Assembly: GCA_002943765.1 (NCBI GenBank)
Contig: PQWQ01000014.1
Span: 1,485,366-1,549,365 of the forward strand
DNA length: 64,000 nucleotides
Reading direction: 5' to 3'
Source of the DNA: Psoroptes ovis
Taxonomy: Eukaryota > Arthropoda > Arachnida > Sarcoptiformes > Psoroptidae
Shown: in pieces, positions 12,898-27,918 of the stretch
How the letters are laid out: every line of letters begins with the position of its first letter
How positions within the stretch are numbered: the stretch's first letter is position 1
Notes under the pieces: model-generated
What the model saw: only the letters and a program-made list of their open reading frames with translations
Databases searched by the model: none
Told to the model about the DNA's origin: nothing
Made by a program: the position numbers and the translations under genes

Positions 12898-15800
12898 CAA
12901 ATTCAATTTGATTTGTGTTTCTGTTTCTGTTTGTTCATTGTGTAAATTTATTTATTTATTTATCTTTGAACCAGATTTTTTTTTCCTCGTACACTTTACT
13001 CTTTACTTCATTCATTCATTCCAATTCAAATATAAAATGATAATATCTACAGCTATGAACCCGTTTATTTTTATTTATTTTCCAGTCATTTTTTACTATT
13101 TTTTACCAGTGTATTTTGCCAGTGTTCTAGGCCCGATTAGAATAAACGACAAACGAGTATTTTATTTTATTTTATTTTTATTTTTCCTCGTTCTTCGTCT
13201 TTGGACATTAATATTATTATTATTATTCTTGTTTAGTTTCAAAAGTCAAAAGTTTGAATTCACACACACACAAAAACACCGAAAAAAAATTATACAAAAA
13301 TATAAATCGTTGAATCAAAGAATATAATAAAAACAAAAAAAATAAAAATTTTAAATGTCGAAAACAATATCGATGACAATCAATCTTGTGTCGTTCGTTC
13401 GTTGGTTGTTTAGTTTGGTTCGTTGGTTGTTTGTTTGCAGTCATTTTTTGTGCATTTGTTTCAAGACTATAGTTTTGAAACAAAATGAATCACATTCAAA
13501 TAAAAATAATGACGACGACGACAACAGTCAAAAAACAGCCAAAAATAATTTTAAAAAATTTATTATTATTAGGTTGTCCGGAAAGTTTTTGCCGATTATA
13601 TCGTAGAAAATCATTGAAAAATTTGCAAGAACTTTTCGGACAATCTAATATTTTCTTATTGAATCAATGAAAAATTATTCAGATTTTTCCTTTGCTTTTA
13701 TCAATATATTGGATATTCAGCCAATACGAATACGTCCATAAAATTCAAAGCTATTGTCGTTTGAATATTATTGATTCTTTGACATTATTTTACATCATGT
13801 GTGTATTGTGCGAATAAAATAATCGAATATTAGGTTGTCCGAAAAGTTTTTCGCCGGTTATATCGTAGAAAATTATCGGAAAAATCAGCAAAAAAACTTT
13901 TCGGACAACCTAATATATGTTATTGATGAACCAATAATTTGTCATTTTGGAAATTAATGATTTTCGTATTTAAATAAAAAAAAAAAAAATCCCAGGAAAT
14001 TTTCTCAATTTTCTAAAAAATTAGTTTCGATCAAATAATAATTCATTTATTTATTTCTTCTTATACGGAATAAATCGATTACGATGATTACAATTAGATT
14101 TTCGATTATTTATAATTATACAATCATTACAATCTCAACAACAACAACAACGACAACAATTATCTTATCAATATCTGCAAAAAATATCTGATTATAATTC
14201 CATTATATTCAAGTCATTCATTCAATAATGACTTGACAATCAAATTGGATCGATTATTTCTTTTTTTTTTTTTGTTGTTTTAAATTCCTTAACTTTTTTT
14301 TTTTTTTTAAAATAATAATCAAAGTTAATCTATGAACGAAAATAAACGACTTAAGAGGTTGAAAAAAAAAATGAAAATTACAGTAATTTCGATAATCACC
14401 ACCAATACTTGAATATTGGGTTGTCCCATAAGTTCTTAACGTCTTTTGAATAGAAAAATTTCAAAAAAACGGCAAGAACTTATTGGACAACCTAATATAT
14501 TGATGATATCTTAAAGAAATACCAGAAAATAAATAAAAAAAAAACGCAGCGAGTGTACGAAGAACCTATCAATTATGATTATTATTATTGGAAATTTTTT
14601 TTTTCTTGGCCAGATTTATATAAATAAACAAGAAATCGATTTGTAGTTAAATTTTCAAGCCATTATCTATAGCTGCTGTTTTTTGTTATCTTTCTCGATA
14701 ATTTTTTTTTTGCCCGTTATCTATTTTTGAAATTCTATTCAGGTTGTCCGATAAGTTCATGTCGATTTTCTCATGCTTCGCCTACGATATAATCGGCAAA
14801 AACTTTTTGGACAACCTAATATTTTTTATATTAGATTCCAAGTATCATCTCAATAATAATAATAATAATAATCAAAGAAATGGAAGAAATTTTCATTCAA
14901 AGATTACTTTCATTTTCTTAAGAAAATTTTTCTTTAAGAATTAAGTGAGGAACAAAAAAGACAGAGAAAATAAAATGAAAACAATCACCATTTTCATCTA
15001 ATGATCTATGAAGTACTTTACGAACTCGAATGCTTGTACAAATGTGAACCCTAAAAATCTAATGAAAACAAATTTGATGTTTTTTTTGTGAGAAAAATTT
15101 TCTTAAAAAGAAATAATTTGAAAATAATAATTTCTTCTTTCTTCGCTGATCGGTTATCATTATTTTGTTATTATTAGATTGTCCTGAAAGTTTTTTGCCG
15201 ATTTACTAATTGAAAAACATTTGAAAATTGGCAAAAATTTTTCGGACAATCCAATATTATTGTACACGCACACACACACACCCATACACACACACATTGA
15301 GAGTCAAAACACACATTTAACCATCGAAATACATTCCGAAAACAGAGAGAAAAACAATCGTCAAAATCGTTTAAGATGTTTCTTTTGAAGACAAGACATT
15401 TAAGATAAGAAGATGGAAAAAATTGGTCAAATTGTTCTACTTGATTAAAATAAAACAAAGAAGAAAATAACAAACAAATATTTATTATGGATACCAAACA
15501 AACAAATACCGAAAACGAATAACATCATCATCATCATCATCATCATCATTATCATTATCTAAATCACAATAATAATAGAGTATAGCAAAAGCGACAACAG
15601 TGATGATAATTTTGTTTCAGTGAAGGCAAAATAAATTTCTTTAAATAATCAAAGAAATTTTAAAATGAAAATGAAAGTAATGGACAGAGAAATGATAATG
15701 GAAAATAAATAAATTAATGGCTGATGATGATGATGATGATGATCGAATGTCAGATCATCAACAGATTTATACAACAAAAATTGTGCCGTTCAAAATTGTT

Positions 15801-18800
15801 TTTTAACTGTAAAAACATTAGTGTATTGAGGGGTAAGCTTTGGCCATGATCATCATCATCATCATCATTGAGACATGATGATAATTTTTCAGTGTAATTT
15901 ACAAAATTTGAAAATCATTATTTCGTTGAAAAAAGAAAAAACAAACAATTCGAAGAAACCGAATCGAAACTTCCAAAATTTGAAACAATTCAATTATTAT
16001 TTTGATCATCATCATCATTCGTAATAGCTGTCAGGTCCAAACAATGGTCCAATTGTAACAAAATTTTTTCTTAAATTTTCGAAAAAAAAAGAAAATCATT
16101 CCTTTGAATCATTAATTGGTGATTTATTGATTGATTGGGCCAAAAAAAACAAATTTGAAACGAAAACAAATGTTTCATATAACAGAGAGTTCGCTGGGGC
16201 CATACTGCTTTTGACTGTTGGGCTATTGTTTTCGAAGAAAATTTGATTCGAAACAAAACAACGAAAAAAAAACGATTTCATTGTTGAAAACATGAAAAAG
16301 GTCGGAACCTGACCAAAAAGAATTCAAACAAAAAACATTATAAAAATAATGAGATTCTGACTTGGTTACATTCGTACATGTATGAATGAATGAATGAATG
16401 TAATATTTTTTGAAACAAAATAAAAATTATTATTTGAAATGTTTTTGAAATTGTTTTTGTTCGATGGATGTTATTATTAGGTTGTCCAATAAGTTCTTGC
16501 CGATTTTCTTATGATTCCCAACGATATAATCGGCAAAAACTTTTAGGACAGCCTATTAGATATTTTTATTTTCTTCTGTGTGTATGCTTGCCATTGCAAT
16601 TTTTATGCTTTGTTTCTGCTGTGTGTTTGTGTGTCCAAATATTTTTATGAAATTTTCATTCAAAAAAAAAAAAAAAAAAAAATTCATTTGATTTCTATTT
16701 TCTGTTTTTCTTTTCAGAAATCAAACACACACAAAAAAATTAAATGAAATACAAAAATGAAAATAATAATATTAGGTTGTCCAGAAAGTTTTTGCCGATT
16801 ATATCGTAGAAAATCATTGGAAAATCGGCAAGAACTTATAGGACATCCTAATAATAATAGAATAATTATAATAATTATAAAAAACCGTAATAATAATATT
16901 TAGCATGTAACACAGAGTGAAAATCAATGTTTGAAACATGATAATGATTCACAAAGAAATCTCCTCTTCAAACACAGCAACAATCATTGAATAATAATAA
17001 TTTTTGACCATAGAAAATGAATCTCTGATTTTTACCCCATTATTCTTCCATTATATTCTTATATCACGCATCCACACACATTGAAAATGATTTGAATCTT
17101 TTGTTTTTTCAAGAAAAACTATTTCTTAGGGGTTTCAATTGTTTGCTTCAACAAAACAAAAAAACAAAACTAATCGATGCACCAGTAAACAACAACAACC
17201 AGAGTATCGAAATAAATAATGAAAATTTTGAAACAAATAAATAATATGACAGAAATGCATTATTTGTCCATATCTTTTAGACATGATAACTTTTGAATTT
17301 TTGTTTTCTTTGGTCTAAAAGAAACAAACAAGTCAAATAGATAAATAAATAAATAAATTTAGATAAATGATTCAAAAATTGAAAGTTTTTGAAAAACTTC
17401 TTTCATTCGAAACACAAATATTCATACATATTTGATTCAACGGTTGAATTCAAGTGAAAAAAACAAAAGAAAACAAAAAAAAACAAATCATCTTCAAGTA
17501 CATTTTGAAATTAGAGGTTGTCCGTAAAATTTTTGCCGATCTTCTTGATGATTTTCTATCATATATAACCGGCATAAAACTTTGCGGACAACCTTTGGAT
17601 ACATTTCTAAGAAATTATCAATGAATCCATGTATGTTTGCTTGTACAAGTGTGAAAATGTGACATTTTAAATTTTTGTTTTTGCTGACCATTTATTTCTA
17701 TGACCATTTTTTGATGATGGTTCATATGAATCTTATATACATTTTGCAAAATTACAAGCGATAAATATGAGAAACTAAAAGCAAAATGTACAAAGTAATG
17801 AAATGAAATTCACACTCGATAGTTTTAGCCAGCGAAAAACATCATTCGACAACAAACACACGAATAAATATGAGAAAATAGATGAATTCATGTATCCATC
17901 TGAATGGTACATATGACCAAAATTTTTTAAGCAGCCAAAATCAATGAATGGTAATTTGATCATAAAGATGGTAAAAGATATTCGGTGTAATATTAGGCTG
18001 TCCGAAAAATTTTTCCCGGTTATATATGTGTAGAAAGTGATTGAAAAATCCTGCAAAAACTTTTTGGACAACCTAATATATATGCATACAATTGCAAAAA
18101 TGATAATGATGATAATAATTCGTTGTGTTGTTGATATTCAATGTGTAAAATGATAACTGATTTTTCTAACCGATTTTCGTATTTCAGACTGATCATAAAT
18201 GAAAGAAATAATGATCGCTATTGATGATATTAATTCGATGATATTCGATATCTTACGATCGTTATTTGTTAATTTTTCTTCTCATTTTCTTCCTAAATTA
18301 CTAAATAATATGAAACCTCAGACATCAAAGTGTTTGTTTGTTTGTTTTTGATTTTGAAATTTCATTTCGATCGATCTGATGTGCTGTCAATTGATTGATT
18401 GATTGATTGATTAATTGAATGATCAAATGGAGAAATGAATCCTTTTTCAGCAAAAAACTTGAAAGTTTTTCCGTAGATCAAAACCTCATCAAAAATCTGT
18501 CGAAACTATAGTCTTTATCTAGAATTTGCTTCGATGCAGGTGAAAATTGACAAAAATAATCATGATCATCATATGTTTACATACACTAATTCATTATGTT
18601 TACATAAGGTTATTCTTTTCCTCCTCTTTTTCTATTTATTTTCATAATTATTATTTTTTTCTTTTTTCATTATTCCAATATTAACCAATGTTTGCATTAT
18701 TAATACAAAAATCAAAAGCAAATATTTACGATTTATTCTATATATATTAGGTTGTCCGAAAAGTTCATTTGGCTTATTCTATAGAGTTGCCACATGAAAA

Positions 18801-19386
18801 TCGTCTAAAACTTTACGGACAACCTCATAAATAACCTATGCCAGAGAGAGAGAGAGAGAGAGAGTGAATAAAGAAATGAAATGAAATGTGTATGTAATGG
18901 AAATGAGAATTATGATTGAAAAAAAAAATAGTCCATTCATAGGTATGAGAATTATTCCATATTCAAAACACACATGAACACCGCACATATATATATATTT
19001 ATAAACAGGTGAATGAATGAATAAATAGAGAGAGAGAGAGAAAATAAACATTGAAATAAATAAATAAATGAATGAAAGCCGAAAAGTTGAAAAGTTGAAT
19101 TCATTTTCAAATTCAAATATCATTTTTTACATTCCATTTATTTATTTATTTACCCATATATTGAATTCAATTCATTTTTACATTCAAAAATAATGATGAT
19201 GAAAAGTCAACAACATGTTGCCAAATGTTTGTCATCAAACACCAAAAGATACATTTACATTTTACATATATTAATATTGCAATTGTCCCATAAGTTTTCA
19301 CCGTTTTTAAAATAAAAAAATCGAAAAAAAAACGGCAAGAACTTATTGGACAACCTCATTCAATGATATTGAATTGAATTTCAAAG

Positions 19387-19420
<34 letters not shown>

Positions 19421-22400
19421 GATTGAAAATCCATTTTCAATTTACACATTGTAAACATTGAATTTTTGAATTTTTCCAGGAATTTTTAAATTCTTCAAAC
19501 ATCATTTACTGACTATTACCATTATTATCAATGGTTATTATGACTGTAAACAATGTTTGAACATTGAAAACCACAAGAATTCCTTTATTTTTCTTAGTTT
19601 TCTTAGTTTTCCTGTTTCTCATATACTCATATCTAATACACTATTTAATGAATTACTTTCAAGAATTAAAGAAAAAGTTTTTCATATTTTTCAACTTTAC
19701 CGTTCATTAAAAATAAGCAGAGAAAAAAACGAATTAAATCCACAAAGTTTTAAGGCCATAAACGTAATCAAATGAAACGAAAAATAATAAAAATGTCTTT
19801 GTGCCTGTGTGCTTTTATGTGTGTATATGTCACTGCGTGTGTATTAAAAAGTAAATATGAAAACCTCGAAAAAAAATATGGTAGAAAAATGAATGAATAG
19901 ACTCACATACACATGCACAGACACACGAATTTATAAATAATATGAGATTTCATTCATTTTCCTTCTGGTTAATCATCTTTGATTATTATTATTATTATTA
20001 TTTTCATTGTAAATATTAGTATTTAATATTATTAAGAAATTGTCCGAAAAGTTTATTTGGCTTAATCACCAAAGAGTTTCTGATGAAAATTGGCCAAAAC
20101 TTTTCGGACAACTTAATATAATTGTATTTAATATATAAATAATGATAACAAAGTTTTCTATTCGTTTTTTTTGCTTAGTTTTTGTTTTCATTTAAATCTT
20201 AAAAGTTTATTTTTTATTTCATTCCATTTTTTTCCTGCCATATTCTTTCAAATAAATATTCTTAGAATCATATTTAATTCATTAAGAACACATTTAAAAA
20301 AAAATGTAAGAAATCCCGAGGTTTTCGTGCTTTGAAATATTTAAGATGAAATATAATTCTTTTAAAATATATTTTCAATGTAAAAAATGAATAAATCCTT
20401 AAAAAACTTTATGCTTTTTGCGGATTAATTGGCATTTGTTCAGCCATTTTTCCATTTTTATGCCTATAATCTGTTGAATCATATAGCTATAAACCTATAG
20501 CCTTTGTACTTGCTTTATTCATAAAGTTTTAAGTTTTTTTCAAGTCGAAACCTTTTGAATTCTTATTAATTTTGATTAGTGAAAACAATGAATGAGCCAA
20601 TTTTTGAGCCAAACCTTTTTGATGGCACAAAATTTCAAAAAGCTCTGCTCCAGCTTCAAGCTAATAATAATGATGTTTAATGGGTTCAAATTTAATTAGT
20701 TTGTTAAATACACGATTTGATTCGGCGGTTGTCAACGCTTTTGCATGCTTTTATTATTATTTCTTTTTCACTGATACAGTTTTTTGTGTACTTTTTTCCC
20801 ATATATTAAATTAGGTTGTCCCATAAGTTCTTGCTGTTTTTTAGATTTTTTTTCATTCGAAAAACGGCAAAAACTTATGGGACAACCTTATTATATTTGT
20901 TTTACCATTTCAATATATTCGAAATATTCGACTGTCATCATTGGCTTGCTTGCTTGCTTTTTTGTTTCAACATTTGATTCAAACATAAACCATTGATCGA
21001 GAATCGATATTTTTTTTTGTTTGTTTCAAAAAAATTTCAATAAGTGATGAGGGAAAAAGAAGAGGGGTTAAAAAAATGTTATAAGCTTTGAATATATATA
21101 TTTTCCAACAATTTTGATTTAAACCAATGACGAAAAAATATAAATAGAAATAAAAAACTTTGATTTAAACCAATAAGGTCATAGAAATTGAATGAATCAA
21201 TGAATGAATGAATGAATCAAAGAATTGAATTTTTAAATGAAAATTTCTGTTTTTGAAAATTGACAATTGAACAGAAACGAAGAAGAGGAGTGCAAAACGA
21301 AATGAAATTCAAAATTCAAACAGTCAAATGTGAAAATATATCAAACAAATACAAATACAAAAGAACAAAACGAACAAACAACACAGCAAAGCTGAATGCA
21401 TAAATTTTATTATTTGGAAGAAATTTTCTTGAAGGCATACACACACACACACACACACATACGATTGTGTGATTGAGAAGCAAATTGAATGATTTGAAAT
21501 GCTTACAAATAACAAGCAAACGAAATTGCAATTGATTGCAAATATTAGGTTGTCCCATAAGTTCTTGCCATTTTTTCGAATGGAAAAAAAATTTAAAAAA
21601 ACCGCAAAAACTTATTGGACAACCTAATACATTTTTATTTGATCTCTGTAAGTGTTCGAGCATTTTTTCTCACATATTTCGCCGAATATTTACAACATTT
21701 ATTCATGTCCATGTCAAAAAAGACTGTGAGGAAGAGAGAGATGTCTGAAAATCAATATCCAAAATGAAAATCACATTGTGAGACTGCAAAAAAAATATTG
21801 GAATAAAATATATTATTTCCAATGAAAATTCATTTCAATTTGACACATTTTTTTTTTTTGTTTTGATTTTCAATATGTGGTGATTGAATTGAATTGAATT
21901 GAATCGAATCGAATGACAATCAATGAAACTTAATTAAACAAATGAATTTCATTCGCTTCCTTTCATCCATTTATTATTATTATTATTATTATTGAAAATT
22001 TGAAATATTGCGGGGCAAACAACATTTGAGAATTGAAGAATTCCTATTGTTCCTATCGAACATCTGACGCATTTTGTCTTGAAATTTTGATATAACACAT
22101 ATATCACAACTCTGTAAAAAAAAAATGAGAAACGATAAAAGAATTCAATTTAATCAATTTCAATTTTTGATTTTCACATACGATTTTTACCTTTGATTCT
22201 GTCAAATACTGAAAATAATAATAATAATAATAATAATAAAATTAACCCTTTTGCCGATTTCTTGATGATCATAACAATAATATGGTACTAGAATAAGTCG
22301 ATGGGTGAACAAAAAATTCAATTATAAATTTTTTTTCCCATTTTCTTCTCCACTCAATCATATCAAGAAATATTCGTGGAATTCTTGTATTCATACAGCG

Positions 22401-25400
22401 AGGATATATGTTCCACACAGTTAAATATGCCAATGTCAAAATTGAAATTCTCGTGCATATGCAAATAATAATAATTCACATATATATTTTTTTCTCTCCA
22501 AATTCAATATTCAAAATTAAATGCTGCAGTAAATGATGATTATTATTATTCAACGAAAATTATTATTATTATCAAAATGTCAAAAAATGAATTGAAATGA
22601 ATGCATTGAATTGAATTGAATTGAAATGAACCCTTTTGCCAATGGGGTTATGGTGCGAAAAAATATTAATACGATTGACTCTCTGTGTGTGTGAAATTCG
22701 TGATCATATATGAACCGAATGAAGAAAAGATTAATGAATAAAAATATTTTTTTCAAAGCAGACAAACAGACAAAAGCATAACCAGATGTGTGCATTTGTA
22801 TTATTCATCGAAATCGTATTTTCCAGAATCCAGATGCGATTCCAATGGAATAATCGAATGAAGTGAAATTCCTTGTGAAATACCTGAATCTTTGCTTCGT
22901 TCATTGATCTTCGAGTGTATTCGTGTAATGTCTTAGAAGAAACGAAGAATTTTGAAAAATTTCAACGCCAATCGGATATCGATTCAAATGGAGCAGCTAA
23001 GACGACTGCAACGAATGAAAAAAATGTCAAAAACATTCGACAAATCGACTCAAATGTCGACAAAAAGAGAAGGTCAAAATGTATTGTCACGATATTTGTT
23101 GGGGTAGATATCGATTATTTGTCAAATTCAGAACCAAGAAAATCGAAATCCAAGAGAAAATAAAAGAAAAAATTGTTTCAGAATGATAAATAAGAAAAGC
23201 CTGCCATGAAATCAAAACTCTTCACCAAAAATCTTAACCTTTAATTTTATTAATGTTTCTGAAAACCATCTTCTCACTATGCAATCATTCATATACATGA
23301 GTATGCGCGAATTTTTCTACCAATTCAATTTTCAACATTGATACACATTGCTTGCTTGAAATGAAAGACCGAAAAAAAATGGCAAATAAACAAATTGACA
23401 GGCCTAGAAATCATATTCAAATCATTCATTCAATTTTTGTTCCTTCATTCATATTCATTCCATATATGATTAATAGTTTTTTCCTTCTTACATTTCCTGA
23501 AAATGAAAAAAAAAACTTTTCAAAAGATTTAAAATTGAAGAGGAAAAATTCAATACTGATAATAATAATAATAATAAGTAATAATCAATGAATAAATAAA
23601 TGAATGAATGAATGAATGAATGAATGAATGATGATATCAGTACAATCATCGATAGCATTGAATTATGAAAACAATGAAAAAAAGTGTTGACAATGATAAC
23701 CGATATTAATAATAATAGTATTCATATTATTATTTTTTTTTATTATCATAAAATAAAATAACCTCTAAACCATGATTATATTCATATTATTATTATTATT
23801 ATTATAATTATTATCATATAATCGATACGTGTACATATTTATCTATTATTTTATTTAGAAAACTATTAGGGTACTTGTGAATTTTCTGGACGCAAATTCA
23901 CAAGTACGAACTATTATTTTATTTGAAAATTATTTAATTCAGTGCTTTGTTTTTTGTAAATAGAAGATAAAAGATATTGAACGAAAGATTATCATTAGAT
24001 TATTTTGAAATGAATGAATTAAAATTATGAATTGATAAATGATTTGAAAAAAAAATTTAAAAGTTTTGAAAAAAAAAAATTACAAAATCTCTCCATAATA
24101 ACACCGTTATTAGTGAAAATATAATAATAATGATAATCGTATGTAATTTATTATATAGTTTTGAATTTTGAAAATTTCAAACAAAATTTTTCAGACAAAA
24201 ATTTACTTTCAAAGTATGTTTTTCGAGTGAATGAAATATATATATCCATGCCTATGATATGGCAGAATATTATTATGATGAAGGAAGAAAGAAAAATCTT
24301 TCAATCAATCAAGTTTAGAGAATTTTGTTTCGTAATTCGTAGAAAAAAATTTTTTGAAATTTTCAAAAATTTTAAAACAAAGAGGCAAATAGAGAACCAA
24401 ATTACTGAAAAATATTCGAGAGAGACGACACAAAAAAAAAACTTATGAATATTCATAATTTTCATTAGATTGTCCGAAAAGTTTTTGCCGATTTTCTGCT
24501 GATTTTCTACCAAATAACCAACAAAAACTTTACGGACAACCCTTTATTTATTTATTTTATTTTTCATTCTCGAACATTTTCACAAAGCGATTTCTGTGTG
24601 TTTTTGAGCATTAATGAATTTAATTCTCAGTTTATTCTCGGTTCTGAATACATTTATTTATTCATTTTTGTTTTTTGTTTTTCGTGAAAAACTTTTATAT
24701 TTTGATCAATTTTATGGTTCAAATATTTTATTTTATTTTTTTTTGTTGGGGTCCCCCCTCTTTCAGTTTTAACCATTTTTTGTGCTTTACACTGTTTTTG
24801 TGGATTAAGCTTTTCATTTGTTTCTGTGTTGGTGTGTGTTGTTTAAAACGACTGTTGAAATTTGAAGCTATGGAAACACACAGCTAAAACACTGCTAAAT
24901 ACGCTAAAATAAACAATAGCCCCAGCACCAGCAGCAGCAGCACCAGCAACAGCAGCAACAGCAGCAAAGCTGAAATTTATATTTTTCTAAACATAATAAA
25001 TGAATGAGTTGAATGAATGAATAAATGAATGTTTGAATGAACATTCACTGTGATAGACATTTATTTTATTTTATTCTATTTTTTGCTTTGGTTCATATTT
25101 TGATGATAAACATGATGATGACGATAATAATAATAATCATGATGATAATGATAGCATTGAAACATTGGGAAAAAATGCTTAAAGTTAAGTTGAAAGACAA
25201 ACAAGTCAGATCATCATCATCATTATTATTATCATTGATTGCCCTATTTTTTCGTTTTTTAATTCTCATTTTTTGGTCCCTCATGATCTCATCTCATCTT
25301 CACAATTTGGTTTGCACCAAATTTTTCACCAATTTTTCGGGTCTAATATGAATATCAGAGTGGAAAAATAAAAATTTCACCAGCAAAAACAAAACCAGCC

Positions 25401-27886
25401 TTAAAAAACTAAAACTGAACAGAACAAAATGAAATAATATTAGGTTGTCCAATAAGTTCTTGCCGATTTTCTCATAATTACCTACAATATAATCGACAAA
25501 AACTTTTCGGACAACCTAATAAAATAAAAAATCAACGATTTCAACCAGAAAATCACAGAGAGTGAAAGTAGAATGAGGAGAAAAATAATTAGAATCTTTG
25601 AACCAAAATTTTTTCCCGAAAATTTTGGTTCATTTATTCATTCATTCATTCATTCATTTATAGCTGTGTATGTTTTGTTTATTTTCTAGGATTCATTTCT
25701 GTTTTATTTGAAATTCAAACTCCACCAAAAAATAAATGAATTGAATTGAATTGAATTCAATACAATGTGTACAAATGTACCAAAATTAACTTTACACACA
25801 CACACACACAATGCAAAATCATCAAAAAATGCAAATAAATATATCTATTTTCATCAAAAAAAAAAAAAAAAAAAAAAATATAAATATACACAAAAACAAA
25901 TGAAATCATTGAATTCGGAAAAAAATCTAATTCATTCATTGAATCGAAATAAAATTATTACGATTCAGCCAGCAAATTGAAATCATGATCAATCATAATG
26001 AATTTGCCCATCATCAACTTTTTGTTTGTTTGTTTGAAAACTTTGATTTGAAACTTTAGTATTGATGAAACATTGGTGGTCTCATGGTATGATTCTCGGG
26101 CCCAAAATATTTGTATGGCAAAATTCACACATTTTTCAAATGTTAATAATAATTATTTGATTATGATCATCACAAGAATTTTGATGATTTTCATAATAAT
26201 TTATTTCCATTTTTTTTGGCTGAGTTTTCCATGCATTTTGTATTAGGTTGTCCGATAAGTTTTTGCCGATTTTCTCATGATTCTCTACGATATAATCGGC
26301 AAAAACTTTTCGGACAGCTTGATACTTGTTTTCAAATATTTTTTTTTGTTTTTTTTTCTGGTGTTTGTAACATTGAAATAAAATATGATCGTTATTATCA
26401 TTATTATCATGATTCCCAGTGATTAATTTCATCTTAGATATTATATATTACAATTATTATTTCTTATTATTATTATTATTATTACAAACACTATTTGTCT
26501 TAGAAGTCTAAGAAAATGGAAATTATTTACCGAGAAAATAATGATGATGATGATGATCATGATAATAATAATTCTCTGGAGATGAATTATCATCTTTAGC
26601 GCACACAAACACACACGAACACACAAAATGCACAAGGCCTATCCCTCACTATTTTCGAGCTATAATCATTTTTTTATTCTTTTAACTTGTCTTTTTTTTT
26701 TTTACTTTGCTTGACCCCAAATGAACAAAAGAAAAAAAAATGAGAGAAGATAAAACATCCGAGCGATTGATCAAATCAAATCAAAAAATGAAACGAAAAT
26801 CGATTTTCGATCAATAAAAAAAATAAAGAAAATAAATTTCTCACATACATACACATTGAATGAATGATAATGGAATTTTTTTTTTCTTAGCTTGAAATTT
26901 CTACCCAATAACAAAACATAGATATATATTGGGTTGTTCCATAAGTTTTTGCCGATTATATCGTAGAAAATCATCGAAAGAAACGGCAAGAACTTTTCGG
27001 ACAACCCAGTAAATAGCTAACAAGAAAAAGTGATTGAAAAAATGTCGATATATTAATAATAATAATCATAATGATAATAGATAATGATAATAGAATTTTT
27101 CTTTTCTTCTCATCTCTGGTCTGATATATTTCTATTATTTCATAATATAATAAATGACTAGCGTTTATGTGTATCGTCATTGGAAAAAATGAAAATAATT
27201 ATCGATAATTGAACCCAAGAAAATTGATTTCCATTGAATCAATGAAAATTTGAAAATTGTATTTCTTGATTTTTCGAACGAAATTATTCTTAAAAAATGA
27301 ACCAAAAATTTTATCAAAACTTACCGCAATAATACTTTCAAATTTTGGTCCATCTTGTATGGCAAAATTACCGGTAGGCAATATATCGATACGATAATGT
27401 TTAACTTTTGAATCATGTGATAAACAAATTGCATATGATGATTCATCTCGTTCTCTGACGCTGTTCATTTGTAGAGATGGTTGAGATGTTTATTCAGATG
27501 TGTTGAGATGTTTGTTTAGGTGTTGATTATCGATGATATTAAGGTAAAAGTTCAAGTAGATCATAGCGAAATACGTGAAACACATTCACATTATAAGTAT
27601 GAAATAAAGCACAAATTTCAAGATGTTTTCACAAAATTTAAATTCATAATTCATGTCAGATAAAATCAATCGTTTGTTCACGAATAATTGTTGATGTTGA
27701 ACATGTTGAAACATGTTGATAATCGTTGATAATTTTGATGATTTTGATAATTTTGATGATCAAAGATATCACCGGTACGCAGAGTTTTTCGGCAGATAAT
27801 TTAGGCAGAGTAAAACAGTGAAAATGAAATGAAATGAAGATAAAATAATGCATTAATTTGATTGAAAAATATTTGAAATTAATCAA

Positions 27887-27918
<32 letters not shown>

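Larger units (their letters stand above)
9882..27324. other. Right part of the 24.6-kb Syk intron
   Basis: AT-rich intron carrying MITEs 2-20, the hAT MITE, a 14-bp hairpin and many microsatellites. Apart from the coding-like patch at 22927-23163 I see no gene. Confidence 0.6.

Noticed and set aside
12848..13327. 159-codon plus-strand open frame
   Set aside because: It starts in a CT microsatellite and is a phenylalanine/leucine-rich run typical of T-rich DNA; no motif or splice context.
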